From JANLQX01 sp031368215 (GTDB lineage Bacteria > Actinomycetota > Acidimicrobiia > Acidimicrobiales > JANYDT01): a stretch of DNA of 16,365 nt. The translations under genes were made by a program, and so were the position numbers. The stretch is from positions 1-16,365 of the forward strand of contig JANLRD010000279.1 of assembly GCA_031368215.1 (NCBI GenBank), read 5' to 3'. How positions within the stretch are numbered: the stretch's first letter is position 1; each line of letters starts with the position of its first letter. The notes under the pieces are model-generated. The model ran no database searches, was not told the origin of the DNA, and was given only the letters and a program-made list of their open reading frames with translations. Below, piece after piece: positions 1 through 6,190 of the stretch.

Positions 1-1
1 G

Positions 2-91
2 GCGTCGGCCCGCAGTGATCGCGACTGGCAGGTCCGCCAAGCCGCAGAGGACCTGTCCGCCGCGGACCGACCAGACGACGTTCCCCGCTGA
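2..91 (+). CDS. Possible 3' end of a plus-strand gene (partial, unknown)
   Basis: Reading from base 2, an open frame enters from outside the window and encodes 29 residues ending at TGA 89-91. It includes the stretch DRDWQVRQAAEDLSAADRPD. About three quarters of its third codon positions are G or C, as in the real genes nearby, and the following 180 bases look non-coding, so a gene tail converging on mreB is plausible. The D-W-x-V-R-x-A-A pattern resembles a HEAT-type helix, but 29 residues are too few to name a family. A longer open frame in another register over the same bases (15-788) runs antisense through mreB and is judged a shadow. Confidence 0.4.
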   Translation, partial: ASARSDRDWQVRQAAEDLSAADRPDDVPR

Positions 92-152
92 GCGCAATTG
101 TTCGGGCGGCGATGCGGCAGAACGCCTCCCAGCAACGTTGGAGGTGTCCTGC

Positions 153-166
153 CCCCATATATGGGG
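153..166. repeat. Perfect 14-bp palindrome CCCCATATATGGGG
   Basis: The bases read the same on both strands. With one bulged C the dyad extends by two more pairs on each side (TG ... CA). It abuts the first copy of a 22-bp direct repeat in the non-coding stretch between the possible gene tail at 91 and the end of mreB. It could be a transcript-end structure or a protein-binding site; the sequence does not decide. Confidence 0.5.
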
Positions 167-184
167 CAACCTCTCTCCCAGTGG
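163..184. repeat. 22-bp direct repeat, copy 1
   Basis: This segment, beginning GGGGCAACCT and ending CCCAGTGG, is repeated without mismatch at 246-267. It lies downstream of mreB in non-coding DNA. Between the copies is a GAGC/GCGC-rich stretch (about 200-233) with the small dyad GGCGC-A-GCGCC. The arrangement looks like an interspersed or terminator-associated repeat, but copy number elsewhere in the genome cannot be seen here. Confidence 0.7.
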
Positions 185-242
185 ACGGGTCAAAGGTGTT
201 GCGAGCAGTCGAGCGGAGCGAGCGGCGCAGCGCCAATCAAAC

Positions 243-257
243 AGAGGGGCAACCTCT
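243..257 (-). terminator. Weak hairpin terminator candidate after mreB
   Basis: On the minus strand AGAGG pairs with CCTCT around a five-base loop (TTGCC). The next bases are GTTTGATT, a mildly U-rich tail in RNA. The stem is short, so this is a weak candidate for ending the mreB transcript. Confidence 0.35.
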
Positions 258-267
258 CTCCCAGTGG
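246..267. repeat. 22-bp direct repeat, copy 2, ending two bases before the mreB stop codon
   Basis: Perfect match to 163-184. It begins two bases beyond the end of the mreB reading frame, so an mreB transcript would contain it first. Part of it (with 243-245) forms the small hairpin listed at 243-257. Confidence 0.7.
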
Positions 268-269
268 CC

Positions 270-1274
270 TTAGCGGTCGTTGTGCATGAACAGGTCTTTG
301 AGAAGGGCGTAGTTCTCTATGCAGCGGCCAGCGCCGAGCGCGACGCACTCGAGCGGGGCATCGACCTGTTTGACCGGTACGCCCGTCACCCGCGACAGGC
401 GCTGATCGAGCCCACGGAGCAAGCCTCCGCCGCCGACCAGGTTGATGCCGAACCGGATCACGTCCTGGGCGAGTTCGGCCGGGGCCTGCCCGAGACAGGT
501 CACGACGGACTTGCAAATCTGGTTCGTCAAATCGTCGAGCGCGTGCCGGATCTCGCCGGGCGTCAACACGACGGTCTTCGGCAGACCCGACATCACCTCG
601 CGGCCGCGTACCTCGGCGGCGAACTCGTCGGGCGTGGCCGCTGCGCTGCCTACCGCAATCTTGATTTCTTCCGCAGTGCGCTCCCCCACGGCGATACCGT
701 GCTCGCGTCGGATGTAGGTCTGGATCGCCTCGTCGAAGTTGAACCCGCCGATACGGATCGCATTCAACGCGACGACACCGCCAAGTGAGATGAGCGCCGT
801 CTCGCTCGTGCCGCCGCCGATGTCAACCACCATCGAACCGATCGGCTCGTGCACCGGAAGGTTCGCCCCGATCGCCGCAGCCATCGGCTGGCCGATGAGC
901 TCCGCCTCGATCGCGCCAGCCCGCCTCGCCGCCTCTTTCACGGCCCGCTTCTCCACCTCGGTGATCGCCGAGGGCACGCAGATCAGCACCTTCGGCCGGT
1001 TGATCCGGCTCACCCCGGCACGCTGCAGGAGCAGCCGGATCATGCGCTGGGTCACGTCATAGTCGGTGATGGCACCGTGGCGGAGCGGACGAACGGCCAC
1101 GATGTAGCCCGGAGTGCGTCCGATCATGTGCCACGCCTCGCGACCCATGGCGAGCACTTCCTGCGTCTGGCTGTTGATGGCGAGCACGCTCGGCTCGTTG
1201 AGGATGATGCCTTCGCCCTTGGCGTACACCAAGGTGTTGGCGGTGCCCAGGTCGATCGCGAGGTCGCGGGCCAT
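270..1274 (-). CDS. mreB: MreB, rod-shape-determining actin homologue
   Basis: This 334-aa protein has the expected length and motifs of MreB, the bacterial actin that forms ATP-dependent filaments under the membrane and guides lateral cell-wall synthesis. The phosphate-1 loop DLGTANT is near residues 8-14, phosphate-2 VVDIGGGTSETA near 149-160, and the adenosine motif LVGGGGLLRGLD near 279-290. ATG 1274 is preceded by GAGGA at short spacing and starts directly in the conserved MARDLAIDLGTANT block. It is last in a minus-strand group after moaE and a small membrane protein, 15 nt downstream of the latter. The usual partners mreC, mreD, a class B PBP and rodA do not follow it; downstream is repeat-bearing non-coding DNA. 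Mbl-type paralogues are hard to separate from MreB by sequence alone. Confidence 0.95.
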   Translation of the reverse strand: MARDLAIDLGTANTLVYAKGEGIILNEPSVLAINSQTQEVLAMGREAWHMIGRTPGYIVAVRPLRHGAITDYDVTQRMIRLLLQRAGVSRINRPKVLICVPSAITEVEKRAVKEAARRAGAIEAELIGQPMAAAIGANLPVHEPIGSMVVDIGGGTSETALISLGGVVALNAIRIGGFNFDEAIQTYIRREHGIAVGERTAEEIKIAVGSAAATPDEFAAEVRGREVMSGLPKTVVLTPGEIRHALDDLTNQICKSVVTCLGQAPAELAQDVIRFGINLVGGGGLLRGLDQRLSRVTGVPVKQVDAPLECVALGAGRCIENYALLKDLFMHNDR

Positions 1275-1289
1275 GGGTCCTCGGGCCCG

Positions 1290-1514
1290 TCAGCGATCCG
1301 ACGGCGCGCGGGGCGGTCGCCTGCGCGACATCTCCTGCTCGCGTCGGCGCATCGGGTCGTTCGCCGGATCGAGGGCGTCGAGACCGCGACGGAACTGGCG
1401 CATGTCGTCCTCCATCGACCCGGGACGACGGAGTTTGCCACCGCGATAGGCGAGCACGGCGATGGCGGCGATGCCGATGAGCGCGGGGATCGCCAGCCAG
1501 GCGAGCACGCTCAT
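1290..1514 (-). CDS. Small single-pass membrane protein, unknown function
   Basis: 74 residues beginning MSVLAWLAIPALIGIAAIAV, which is one hydrophobic helix (about residues 3-22), followed by a basic, arginine-rich cytoplasmic tail with a short acidic patch (SMEDDMRQF) and a proline/arginine-rich C-terminus. ATG 1514 is chosen because GAGGGGG lies about 7 nt upstream and the helix starts at once; a longer frame to 1583 would add a non-hydrophobic stretch that overlaps moaE. The start overlaps by 4 nt (ATGA) the stop of the 18-codon duplicated fragment, so it was probably once coupled directly to moaE. It lies between moaE and mreB. I do not recognise a family. Confidence 0.7.
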   Translation of the reverse strand: MSVLAWLAIPALIGIAAIAVLAYRGGKLRRPGSMEDDMRQFRRGLDALDPANDPMRRREQEMSRRRPPRAPSDR

Positions 1515-1567
1515 GCCGTCGCCCCCTCGGAGTGCCGGGCGATCCGTTCCACCGGAACTGTGCTCAT
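1511..1567 (-). pseudogene. 18-codon ORF made by duplication of the moaE 3' end
   Basis: ATG 1567 overlaps the moaE stop (ATGA) and the frame runs to TGA 1511-1513, which itself overlaps the next gene's ATG at 1514. It encodes MSTVPVERIARHSEGATA. The moaE C-terminus is AVPVERIAQHLEEARP, so this is a second copy of the last codons of moaE, displaced 53 bp. It carries no recognisable domain. It may be translated as a coupled leader peptide or may be only a duplication scar. Confidence 0.55.
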
Positions 1568-1613
1568 GGCCGGGCCTCCTCAAGGTGCTGGGCGATCCGT
1601 TCCACCGGAACTG
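1533..1613. repeat. 53-bp-period tandem duplication of the moaE end
   Basis: Bases 1533-1560 match 1586-1613 at 27 of 28 positions, with weaker similarity continuing towards the two ATGAGC junctions near 1511 and 1564. The unit contains the small dyad GTTCC-ACC-GGAAC. Because the period is not a multiple of three, the second copy is read in a different frame from moaE yet keeps the same peptide sense by starting at its own ATG. Confidence 0.85.
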
Positions 1614-2070
1614 CGTTCTGGCCCCAGTCCGCGCTCTCGCCCCAGTGCTCCTTCTTCCAGATGGGCACGGTGGACTTCAGCGTGTCGATGCCGAAACGCG
1701 CCGCCGCAAACGCTTCGGGCCGGTGGGGGGAGGAAACAGCGACGATGACCGACGATTCCCCCACGGCCATCGGCCCGATGCGGTGTACGAGCGCCATCCG
1801 ACCGAGGGTCGGCCATAGCCGGCGCGCCTCGTCGATGATCGCCTGGAGCTTGGGCACGACCTGCTCCTCGTAGGCCTCGTACTCGAGGAGTGAGACACCC
1901 GGCCGACCGTCGGCATGGTCTCGGACCGTCCCGGAGAAGGCGACGATCGCGCCGCATCGTGGAAGAACCGCCCAGTCGGCGAACACGCCGATCGACAGCG
2001 GAAGCTCCGTCAGGGCTACCCAGTCGTCCATCGCCTCCGCCGGCGGAACGAGCAATGCGGTCGTGGACAT
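1564..2070 (-). CDS. moaE: MoaE, molybdopterin synthase large (catalytic) subunit
   Basis: The 168-aa product matches MoaE, which with thiocarboxylated MoaD puts the dithiolene sulfurs into precursor Z (cPMP) during molybdenum cofactor synthesis in the cytoplasm. Visible family blocks are GAIVAFSGTVRD (40-51), LEYEAYEE (62-69), HRIGPMAVGESSV (96-108), SSPHRPEAF (113-121) and LKSTVPIWKKE (131-141). K132 and K139, seven apart, correspond to the catalytic lysines K119 and K126 of the E. coli enzyme. The N-terminus is about 15-20 residues longer than usual. GTG 2073, ATG 2070 and ATG 2031 are all possible starts; TAGGGT at 2079-2084 suggests a leaderless start at 2070-2073. No moaD or other Mo-cofactor gene is in the window. 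The C-terminal codons are duplicated just downstream. Confidence 0.93.
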   Translation of the reverse strand: MSTTALLVPPAEAMDDWVALTELPLSIGVFADWAVLPRCGAIVAFSGTVRDHADGRPGVSLLEYEAYEEQVVPKLQAIIDEARRLWPTLGRMALVHRIGPMAVGESSVIVAVSSPHRPEAFAAARFGIDTLKSTVPIWKKEHWGESADWGQNAVPVERIAQHLEEARP

Positions 2071-2078
2071 CACCCTCC

Positions 2079-2084
2079 ACCCTA
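2079..2084 (-). promoter_or_regulatory. Putative -10 hexamer TAGGGT for moaE
   Basis: The TANNNT hexamer lies 5 nt before GTG 2073 and 8 nt before ATG 2070, placing transcription start on or next to the start codon. It follows the hairpin that probably ends the upstream SDR transcript, so moaE may have its own promoter. The intervening GGAGG could alternatively act as a very close Shine-Dalgarno sequence. Confidence 0.4.
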
Positions 2085-2115
2085 GTGGCGGGGGTTGTCG
2101 AGCCTCGGTAGCACC

Positions 2116-2139
2116 CGGCGCCGAGCAACCTCGGCGCCG
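2116..2139 (-). terminator. Perfect 10-bp-stem hairpin after the SDR gene
   Basis: CGGCGCCGAG pairs perfectly with CTCGGCGCCG around a four-base loop. It starts 3 nt beyond the SDR stop codon and lies before moaE. There is no U tract, but strong GC hairpins without U tracts are common at transcript ends in high-GC actinobacteria. It separates the SDR gene from the moaE-mreB group. Confidence 0.7.
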
Positions 2140-2142
2140 ATG

Positions 2143-3237
2143 TCAGCGTCGCCGGAGCCACCGCCGGACGAACCACGCCACCGTGGCGAACAACCCGGAC
2201 AGTGCGACGGCGACGACGGCGAGGGTCACCTCCTGGCGATGGCGGGCCACGAACTGGCTGCCCGGAAGGGGCCGCTGGCTGGCGACGAGTGCCTCGGCGT
2301 TGGAACTCCGCGGTGCCCAGCCGAGCGAACGCATCCGATCGTTGGAAACCACCCAGGGATAGGTCAGGTAGGGCTCGATCCCGTCGGGCCGGCCACTGTC
2401 GACGAGGTTGCCGACGACCCCCAGGAAGCGCTGTCCGATCGGTCCGTCCGTCGGGAAACGGGTGGCCGGACCGAAGAGCTCCTGGGCGTCCTCGGGTGTC
2501 AGCCAACCGTCGGCGGCCACGTTGAGGACTCCCTCGACCCGTCCGTCGACGAGTGCCTCGACGGCAATTCGCAACGCGGCCGCGAGGTCGTCAATGTGCA
2601 CGTACTGCTGTGGCGCGATCTCGTGACTCAGTCGAGCGGCGAGTGGCGGTCGAGTCGCTTTGGCGAGCCATGCGCGGGCGTCCGGATGGCCGAGGGCGAC
2701 GCACGGACGAAGGATGACGGCACGCGCCGAGGGATTGTCGATGAGCCAGACGCCGACCTCGTGCTCCAACGCCCGCTTCTGGTCCGCGAACGCAAAGCCG
2801 GGGTGCGGGCGAAGGGGCGCCTCCTCGGTCAGGGGCACCGGGTTGTCGACCCAGGCGCCGTAGACGGTGGCCGACGACAGGACGACGAGCCGGTCGACGC
2901 CGGCTGCCGTCGCGGCGGCAAGAGTCCGCCTGATGAGCCTGACCTCGTCGTCCACCGCGGTCGGCGCGGCGGGATCGCCGGTCGCCAGATGGACGAGGAC
3001 CGAGACGCCGCCGAGCAGGCGGGCGAGGTCGGTCGTGGCCACATCGACGCGGTGCACGGTGAAGTAGCGCGGTTTGGCCACCCCCGCCGGGAACGGGACG
3101 GGATCGAGTCCGAGCACCCGCCATTCGGACCGTTCGGCGAGTTGCGCGACGAGCCGGCGGCCGAGGGCGCCACTCACCCCGGTGATGGCGACCGTCGGGG
3201 GAACACCGTTCGGATCGGCGGGTTGCGGCGGAGCCAT
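2143..3237 (-). CDS. NAD(P)-binding SDR/epimerase-like protein with C-terminal membrane anchor
   Basis: 364 residues from ATG 3237. The Rossmann glycine motif GVSGALG is at 20-26, followed by the acidic strand end VLGLD (41-45), VHLA near 82-85 and LSSATVYG (120-127), all typical of extended SDR NAD-dependent epimerase/dehydratases. The usual catalytic YxxxK appears as FADQK (150-154), so Tyr is replaced by Phe while Lys remains. After the substrate domain there is one hydrophobic segment (about 338-357) and a basic end, WFVRRWLRRR, suggesting a tail anchor with the enzyme domain in the cytoplasm. GTG 3321 would add 28 non-conserved residues; ATG 3237 is preferred because it begins just before the Rossmann strand and has GGAGG immediately upstream, though rather close. 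Substrate unknown; the Tyr loss makes ordinary epimerase activity doubtful. Confidence 0.85.
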   Translation of the reverse strand: MAPPQPADPNGVPPTVAITGVSGALGRRLVAQLAERSEWRVLGLDPVPFPAGVAKPRYFTVHRVDVATTDLARLLGGVSVLVHLATGDPAAPTAVDDEVRLIRRTLAAATAAGVDRLVVLSSATVYGAWVDNPVPLTEEAPLRPHPGFAFADQKRALEHEVGVWLIDNPSARAVILRPCVALGHPDARAWLAKATRPPLAARLSHEIAPQQYVHIDDLAAALRIAVEALVDGRVEGVLNVAADGWLTPEDAQELFGPATRFPTDGPIGQRFLGVVGNLVDSGRPDGIEPYLTYPWVVSNDRMRSLGWAPRSSNAEALVASQRPLPGSQFVARHRQEVTLAVVAVALSGLFATVAWFVRRWLRRR

Positions 3238-3392
3238 CCCTCCAGCAAAGCAGGTCTCGTCCGGTGCCTCATCAGTCTGGGCCAGCTGGCGTTCTCGGGC
3301 CAGCAGGCTTCCCTTCTCCACTGCTTTCTCGGCCCAAGCGAGCCAGCCGGCCTACATCGCCCCATCCGGTCGTGGTCTCTCGGAGGTCGTCG

Positions 3393-3398
3393 TAGCCT
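3393..3398 (+). promoter_or_regulatory. Putative -10 hexamer TAGCCT for a leaderless start
   Basis: TAGCCT is followed by six bases and then ATG 3405, the spacing expected when transcription begins at the start codon. There is no good Shine-Dalgarno sequence next to this ATG. The 83-167 bp before it, shared with the divergent SDR gene, shows no other clear element. Confidence 0.5.
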
Positions 3399-3404
3399 GA
3401 GCAC

Positions 3405-4712
3405 ATGTCCACGCGCCCCGGCGACGACGAGCTGCCGCCAGATCCCTTCCCCGGTGATCCGTTCGCCGCCGGCCAGCCCCCGTCGACGCCTCCGCCTCAA
3501 CCCGAAGGTGCGCCGAACCCGCTCGCCGGGTTGTTCGCCCAGTTTGCCCAGACCACGGCCGGACAGGGTCCGCTCAACGTCGACCTCGCCCGACATCTGG
3601 CGATCTGGACGGCCGCCGGTGGGACAGTCGAAGCCAACCTCGAGCCGCTCGAACGAATCCGCGTCGAGACCATTGCCGGTCGTGTGATTCCCCTCGTTGA
3701 GGAGGTGACCGGGTTGTCGCTTCCCGGACTCACCAAGGCGTCCCCCGTCACCGGCGCCACCCGAGCCGAGTGGGCGGCGGAGACGCTCACGGCGTGGCGA
3801 GAGGTCCTCGACGGTCTCGCGGGCGGAGTGAGCGCGGCGTTCACCCCGGATCCGGACGACACCGATGATGATCTGACCGAGCAGCTCAAGGCACTCGGCC
3901 TCGGAGCATTTCCCGGTGGATTCGCCGGTCTGGCGAAGATGATCGCGCCGACGGTCGCCGCCATGCAGGCCGGGACGCTCCTCGGCCAGCTCGCGACCAC
4001 GGCCCTCGGGTCCTACGACCTCGTGGTGCCGCGACGGCCCACAGCACGAGTTCTGCTGGTGAGCCGCGCCGTTGCCGAGTTCTCCGACTCGTGGTCGCTC
4101 CCAACCGACCACGCGGCCACCCAGATCATCGTTCGTGACCTGGTGTCGCACGCGATCCTCGGACTCGCCCATATCGGCGAACGCATCACCCAGCTGACCG
4201 TCGCCCACGCCTCAGCCGGGCAACTCGATCCGTCGGGACTCGGTGACATCGGTGGGCTGACCGCCCTGCTCGGCGGCGGACTCGGCGCCATCCTCGGCGG
4301 GCAGACGCCAGGCGGCCCGTCGCCTGACGCAATGCTCGCCGGGGAGCCGACCGCAGAGCAGCTTCGCCTGCGGGCCCAGCTTCGGCTCGTGATCATCCCG
4401 GTCCTCGGGGCGATCGACTACCTGTCCTCGGCGATCGGCGCTCGATTGCTCGGCGACAATCGCCAAGTGGTCGAGGCGCTCCGCCGGAGACGACTCGACC
4501 ATGACAGCGGTACACCTCTGGTCGAGCATCTGCTCGGTTTCGGCGTGGACCAGGCCGGGCTCGACGACGGTCGGACTTTCGTCGGCGGAGTCCTCGAACG
4601 CGCCGGTCACGATGGTCTGCTCGCCCTGTTCGGTGGCCCGGATCGTCTGCCGACCGAAGCCGAGCTTGCCGCCCCCGGACTCTGGCTGGCCCGCATCGGC
4701 ATGGCCGACTGA
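3405..4712 (+). CDS. DUF2342 (TIGR03624-like) protein, apparently lacking the metal site
   Basis: The 435-aa protein follows the layout of the actinobacterial DUF2342/putative zinc-hydrolase family: a Pro-rich N-terminus (1-38), GPLNVDLARHLA (55-66), LLGQLATTALGSYDL (192-206), then a central helix, and the family C-terminal block DDGRTFVGGVLERAGHDGL...LPTEAELAAPGLWLARI (387-431). Active-looking relatives carry HExxH in the central helix and an EGH/EGY-type motif about 80 residues later. Here the matching segments read VRDLVSHAILGLAHIGER (243-260) and VLGAIDYLSSAIG (333-345), and no His-Glu pair exists anywhere in the protein. Metal-dependent catalysis is therefore unlikely if my alignment is right. 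It is a single gene, divergent from the SDR gene and convergent with the MFS gene, whose stop is 6 bp away. The molecular role of the family is not established. Confidence 0.8.
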   Translation: MSTRPGDDELPPDPFPGDPFAAGQPPSTPPPQPEGAPNPLAGLFAQFAQTTAGQGPLNVDLARHLAIWTAAGGTVEANLEPLERIRVETIAGRVIPLVEEVTGLSLPGLTKASPVTGATRAEWAAETLTAWREVLDGLAGGVSAAFTPDPDDTDDDLTEQLKALGLGAFPGGFAGLAKMIAPTVAAMQAGTLLGQLATTALGSYDLVVPRRPTARVLLVSRAVAEFSDSWSLPTDHAATQIIVRDLVSHAILGLAHIGERITQLTVAHASAGQLDPSGLGDIGGLTALLGGGLGAILGGQTPGGPSPDAMLAGEPTAEQLRLRAQLRLVIIPVLGAIDYLSSAIGARLLGDNRQVVEALRRRRLDHDSGTPLVEHLLGFGVDQAGLDDGRTFVGGVLERAGHDGLLALFGGPDRLPTEAELAAPGLWLARIGMAD

Positions 4713-4718
4713 GGCCCG

Positions 4719-6113
4719 CTACCGCTTCGCCGGCCGTTCCCCCGGGCCGGCCCCGTCGTCTTTCCAGGACCAGTCGTCGGGCCGCTCCCAATCGGTCGCC
4801 ACAGGGCGGTCAGGGCGACGCCACACCGATGCGCCGGCACGCACCGTGTCGTCGATTCGGGACAGCGCCCGCTCGCCGCCCGCATGGATCACGGTGGCCG
4901 CCACGCCGGCCAATCCCATCAGCGCACTGCCAATGGTTCGCGAAACCGGGAAGATCACCGGTATGAGGGCGCCGATCACCCAGGCGAGCTGGAACTTCGT
5001 CTCGAATCGGGCGAATCGGGCGCCGACGGTTCCGGTGTCCTCGCTCTGCACGATCGCATCGAACGCCAGCCTCGAGATCGACGCGCCGACGCCGATCGAA
5101 CTCGCGACGAACATCGCACCGACACGGCCGCTCCACAGCACGCCGAGCAGGCAGCACACCGTGACGGTCACGAGCGAGCCGAGAAGGATTCGTCCTTCAT
5201 CGGCCATGCGACGCAGGCGAGGGGCGATCGCCGCGCCGAGGAGACCTCCGCCGACACCGGCGGCAGCGACGAGGCCCAGCCACCAGGTGGGGGCGCCTTC
5301 GTCCTTGAAGGTGAACGCGACGAGAAAGGTGACGAACCCGACAAGCGCCCGTTGAACCGACATCGCGATTCCCGCGAGACGAAACGCCGTGACCCGAACC
5401 CGTTCGTCGCTGCGTGACTGCTGGTCGTCGAAGACGACGTCCGGCGAGGATTCGGGCTCGACGGCATTCGGGCGTGCGACCATTTCGATACGCATCGCGA
5501 GGAACGTGGCGATCCCGAAGACGACCACACCGAGCGAGAGGACCCACGAGGCGCCGAAGTGCGACAGCAGCCCGCCCGGGAGGGCGATCAGGAAGCCGGC
5601 AAGGCCCGAGATGATCGTCAGCCGGGAGTTCGCCCGCACCAGCTGCGATTGATCGGCAACGACATCGGGAACCAGCGAGCTTCGGGCAACGGCATACCCC
5701 TTGCTGAGCACCAAGGTCGCGAACGCCTCGGGGAACAGCAGCAAACTCGTGGTGTCGCGCGCCATCAGAAAGCACAGGACGGCGCGCAGCACCGCGGAGC
5801 CGACCACAACCCACTTGCGCTGGGCCGCCATGCGGTCGACGAGGGGCCCGATGAAGGGCGACACGACAGCGAAAGGCGCCAGCGTCAGAACGAGGTAGAG
5901 GATGACCCGGCCGCGGGCCTCGTCCGGCGACACGAAGAAGAGCGTCTGCGCAAGACCGATCGTGATGAGTGTGTCGCCGGCGGCGCTGACTGCGTGAGCG
6001 ACCGCGAATCGGCCGAACGGGGTCGTCGGCAGTCGGAACGAACCATCGAAATCGCGCGGTCTGGTCAGGGGCCGCCATCCCTCACCCGAGAACTCCTTCG
6101 ATCGCGCACCCAT
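4719..6113 (-). CDS. Major facilitator superfamily (MFS) transporter
   Basis: 464 residues: a polar N-terminus (about 1-33), roughly twelve hydrophobic helices in two halves split by a polar loop (about 205-245, rich in D, S and R), and a cytoplasmic tail of about 60 residues rich in W, D, R and P. PFIGPLVDRMAAQRKWV after the second helix is the MFS loop 2-3 motif (GxxxDRxxRR-like). The architecture resembles MFS drug-efflux or Bcr/EntS-like proteins, but the substrate cannot be told. ATG 6113 is chosen as the first start after a TACACT hexamer at 9 nt. It lies downstream of the two-component regulator on the same strand, with 77 nt between, so it may be a separate transcription unit. Confidence 0.85.
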   Translation of the reverse strand: MGARSKEFSGEGWRPLTRPRDFDGSFRLPTTPFGRFAVAHAVSAAGDTLITIGLAQTLFFVSPDEARGRVILYLVLTLAPFAVVSPFIGPLVDRMAAQRKWVVVGSAVLRAVLCFLMARDTTSLLLFPEAFATLVLSKGYAVARSSLVPDVVADQSQLVRANSRLTIISGLAGFLIALPGGLLSHFGASWVLSLGVVVFGIATFLAMRIEMVARPNAVEPESSPDVVFDDQQSRSDERVRVTAFRLAGIAMSVQRALVGFVTFLVAFTFKDEGAPTWWLGLVAAAGVGGGLLGAAIAPRLRRMADEGRILLGSLVTVTVCCLLGVLWSGRVGAMFVASSIGVGASISRLAFDAIVQSEDTGTVGARFARFETKFQLAWVIGALIPVIFPVSRTIGSALMGLAGVAATVIHAGGERALSRIDDTVRAGASVWRRPDRPVATDWERPDDWSWKDDGAGPGERPAKR

Positions 6114-6122
6114 GGACTTCGA

Positions 6123-6128
6123 AGTGTA
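6123..6128 (-). promoter_or_regulatory. Putative -10 hexamer TACACT for the MFS gene
   Basis: TACACT lies 9 nt before ATG 6113, so transcription would begin within a few bases of the start codon. No convincing Shine-Dalgarno sequence is present. No clear -35 hexamer is seen. Confidence 0.4.
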
Positions 6129-6190
6129 CGAGCGGGGTGCGACCGTCGGGGCGGGGCGTCGGACGGGTTGTCAGCCCTTTGTCGGCCGAC

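Noticed and set aside
1580..2506. 308-aa minus-strand open frame
   Set aside because: Arginine/proline-rich frame overlapping moaE and the SDR 3' end, both of which have clear family motifs in a different frame.
2095..3687. 530-aa plus-strand open frame
   Set aside because: It runs antisense through the SDR gene and across the divergent promoter into the DUF2342 gene in another frame; no recognisable domain.
6181..6190. Perfect palindrome GTCGGCCGAC directly after the response-regulator stop
   Set aside because: It has no loop of its own and no U tract, so it is not a convincing terminator; ten-base GC palindromes are common in DNA of this composition.
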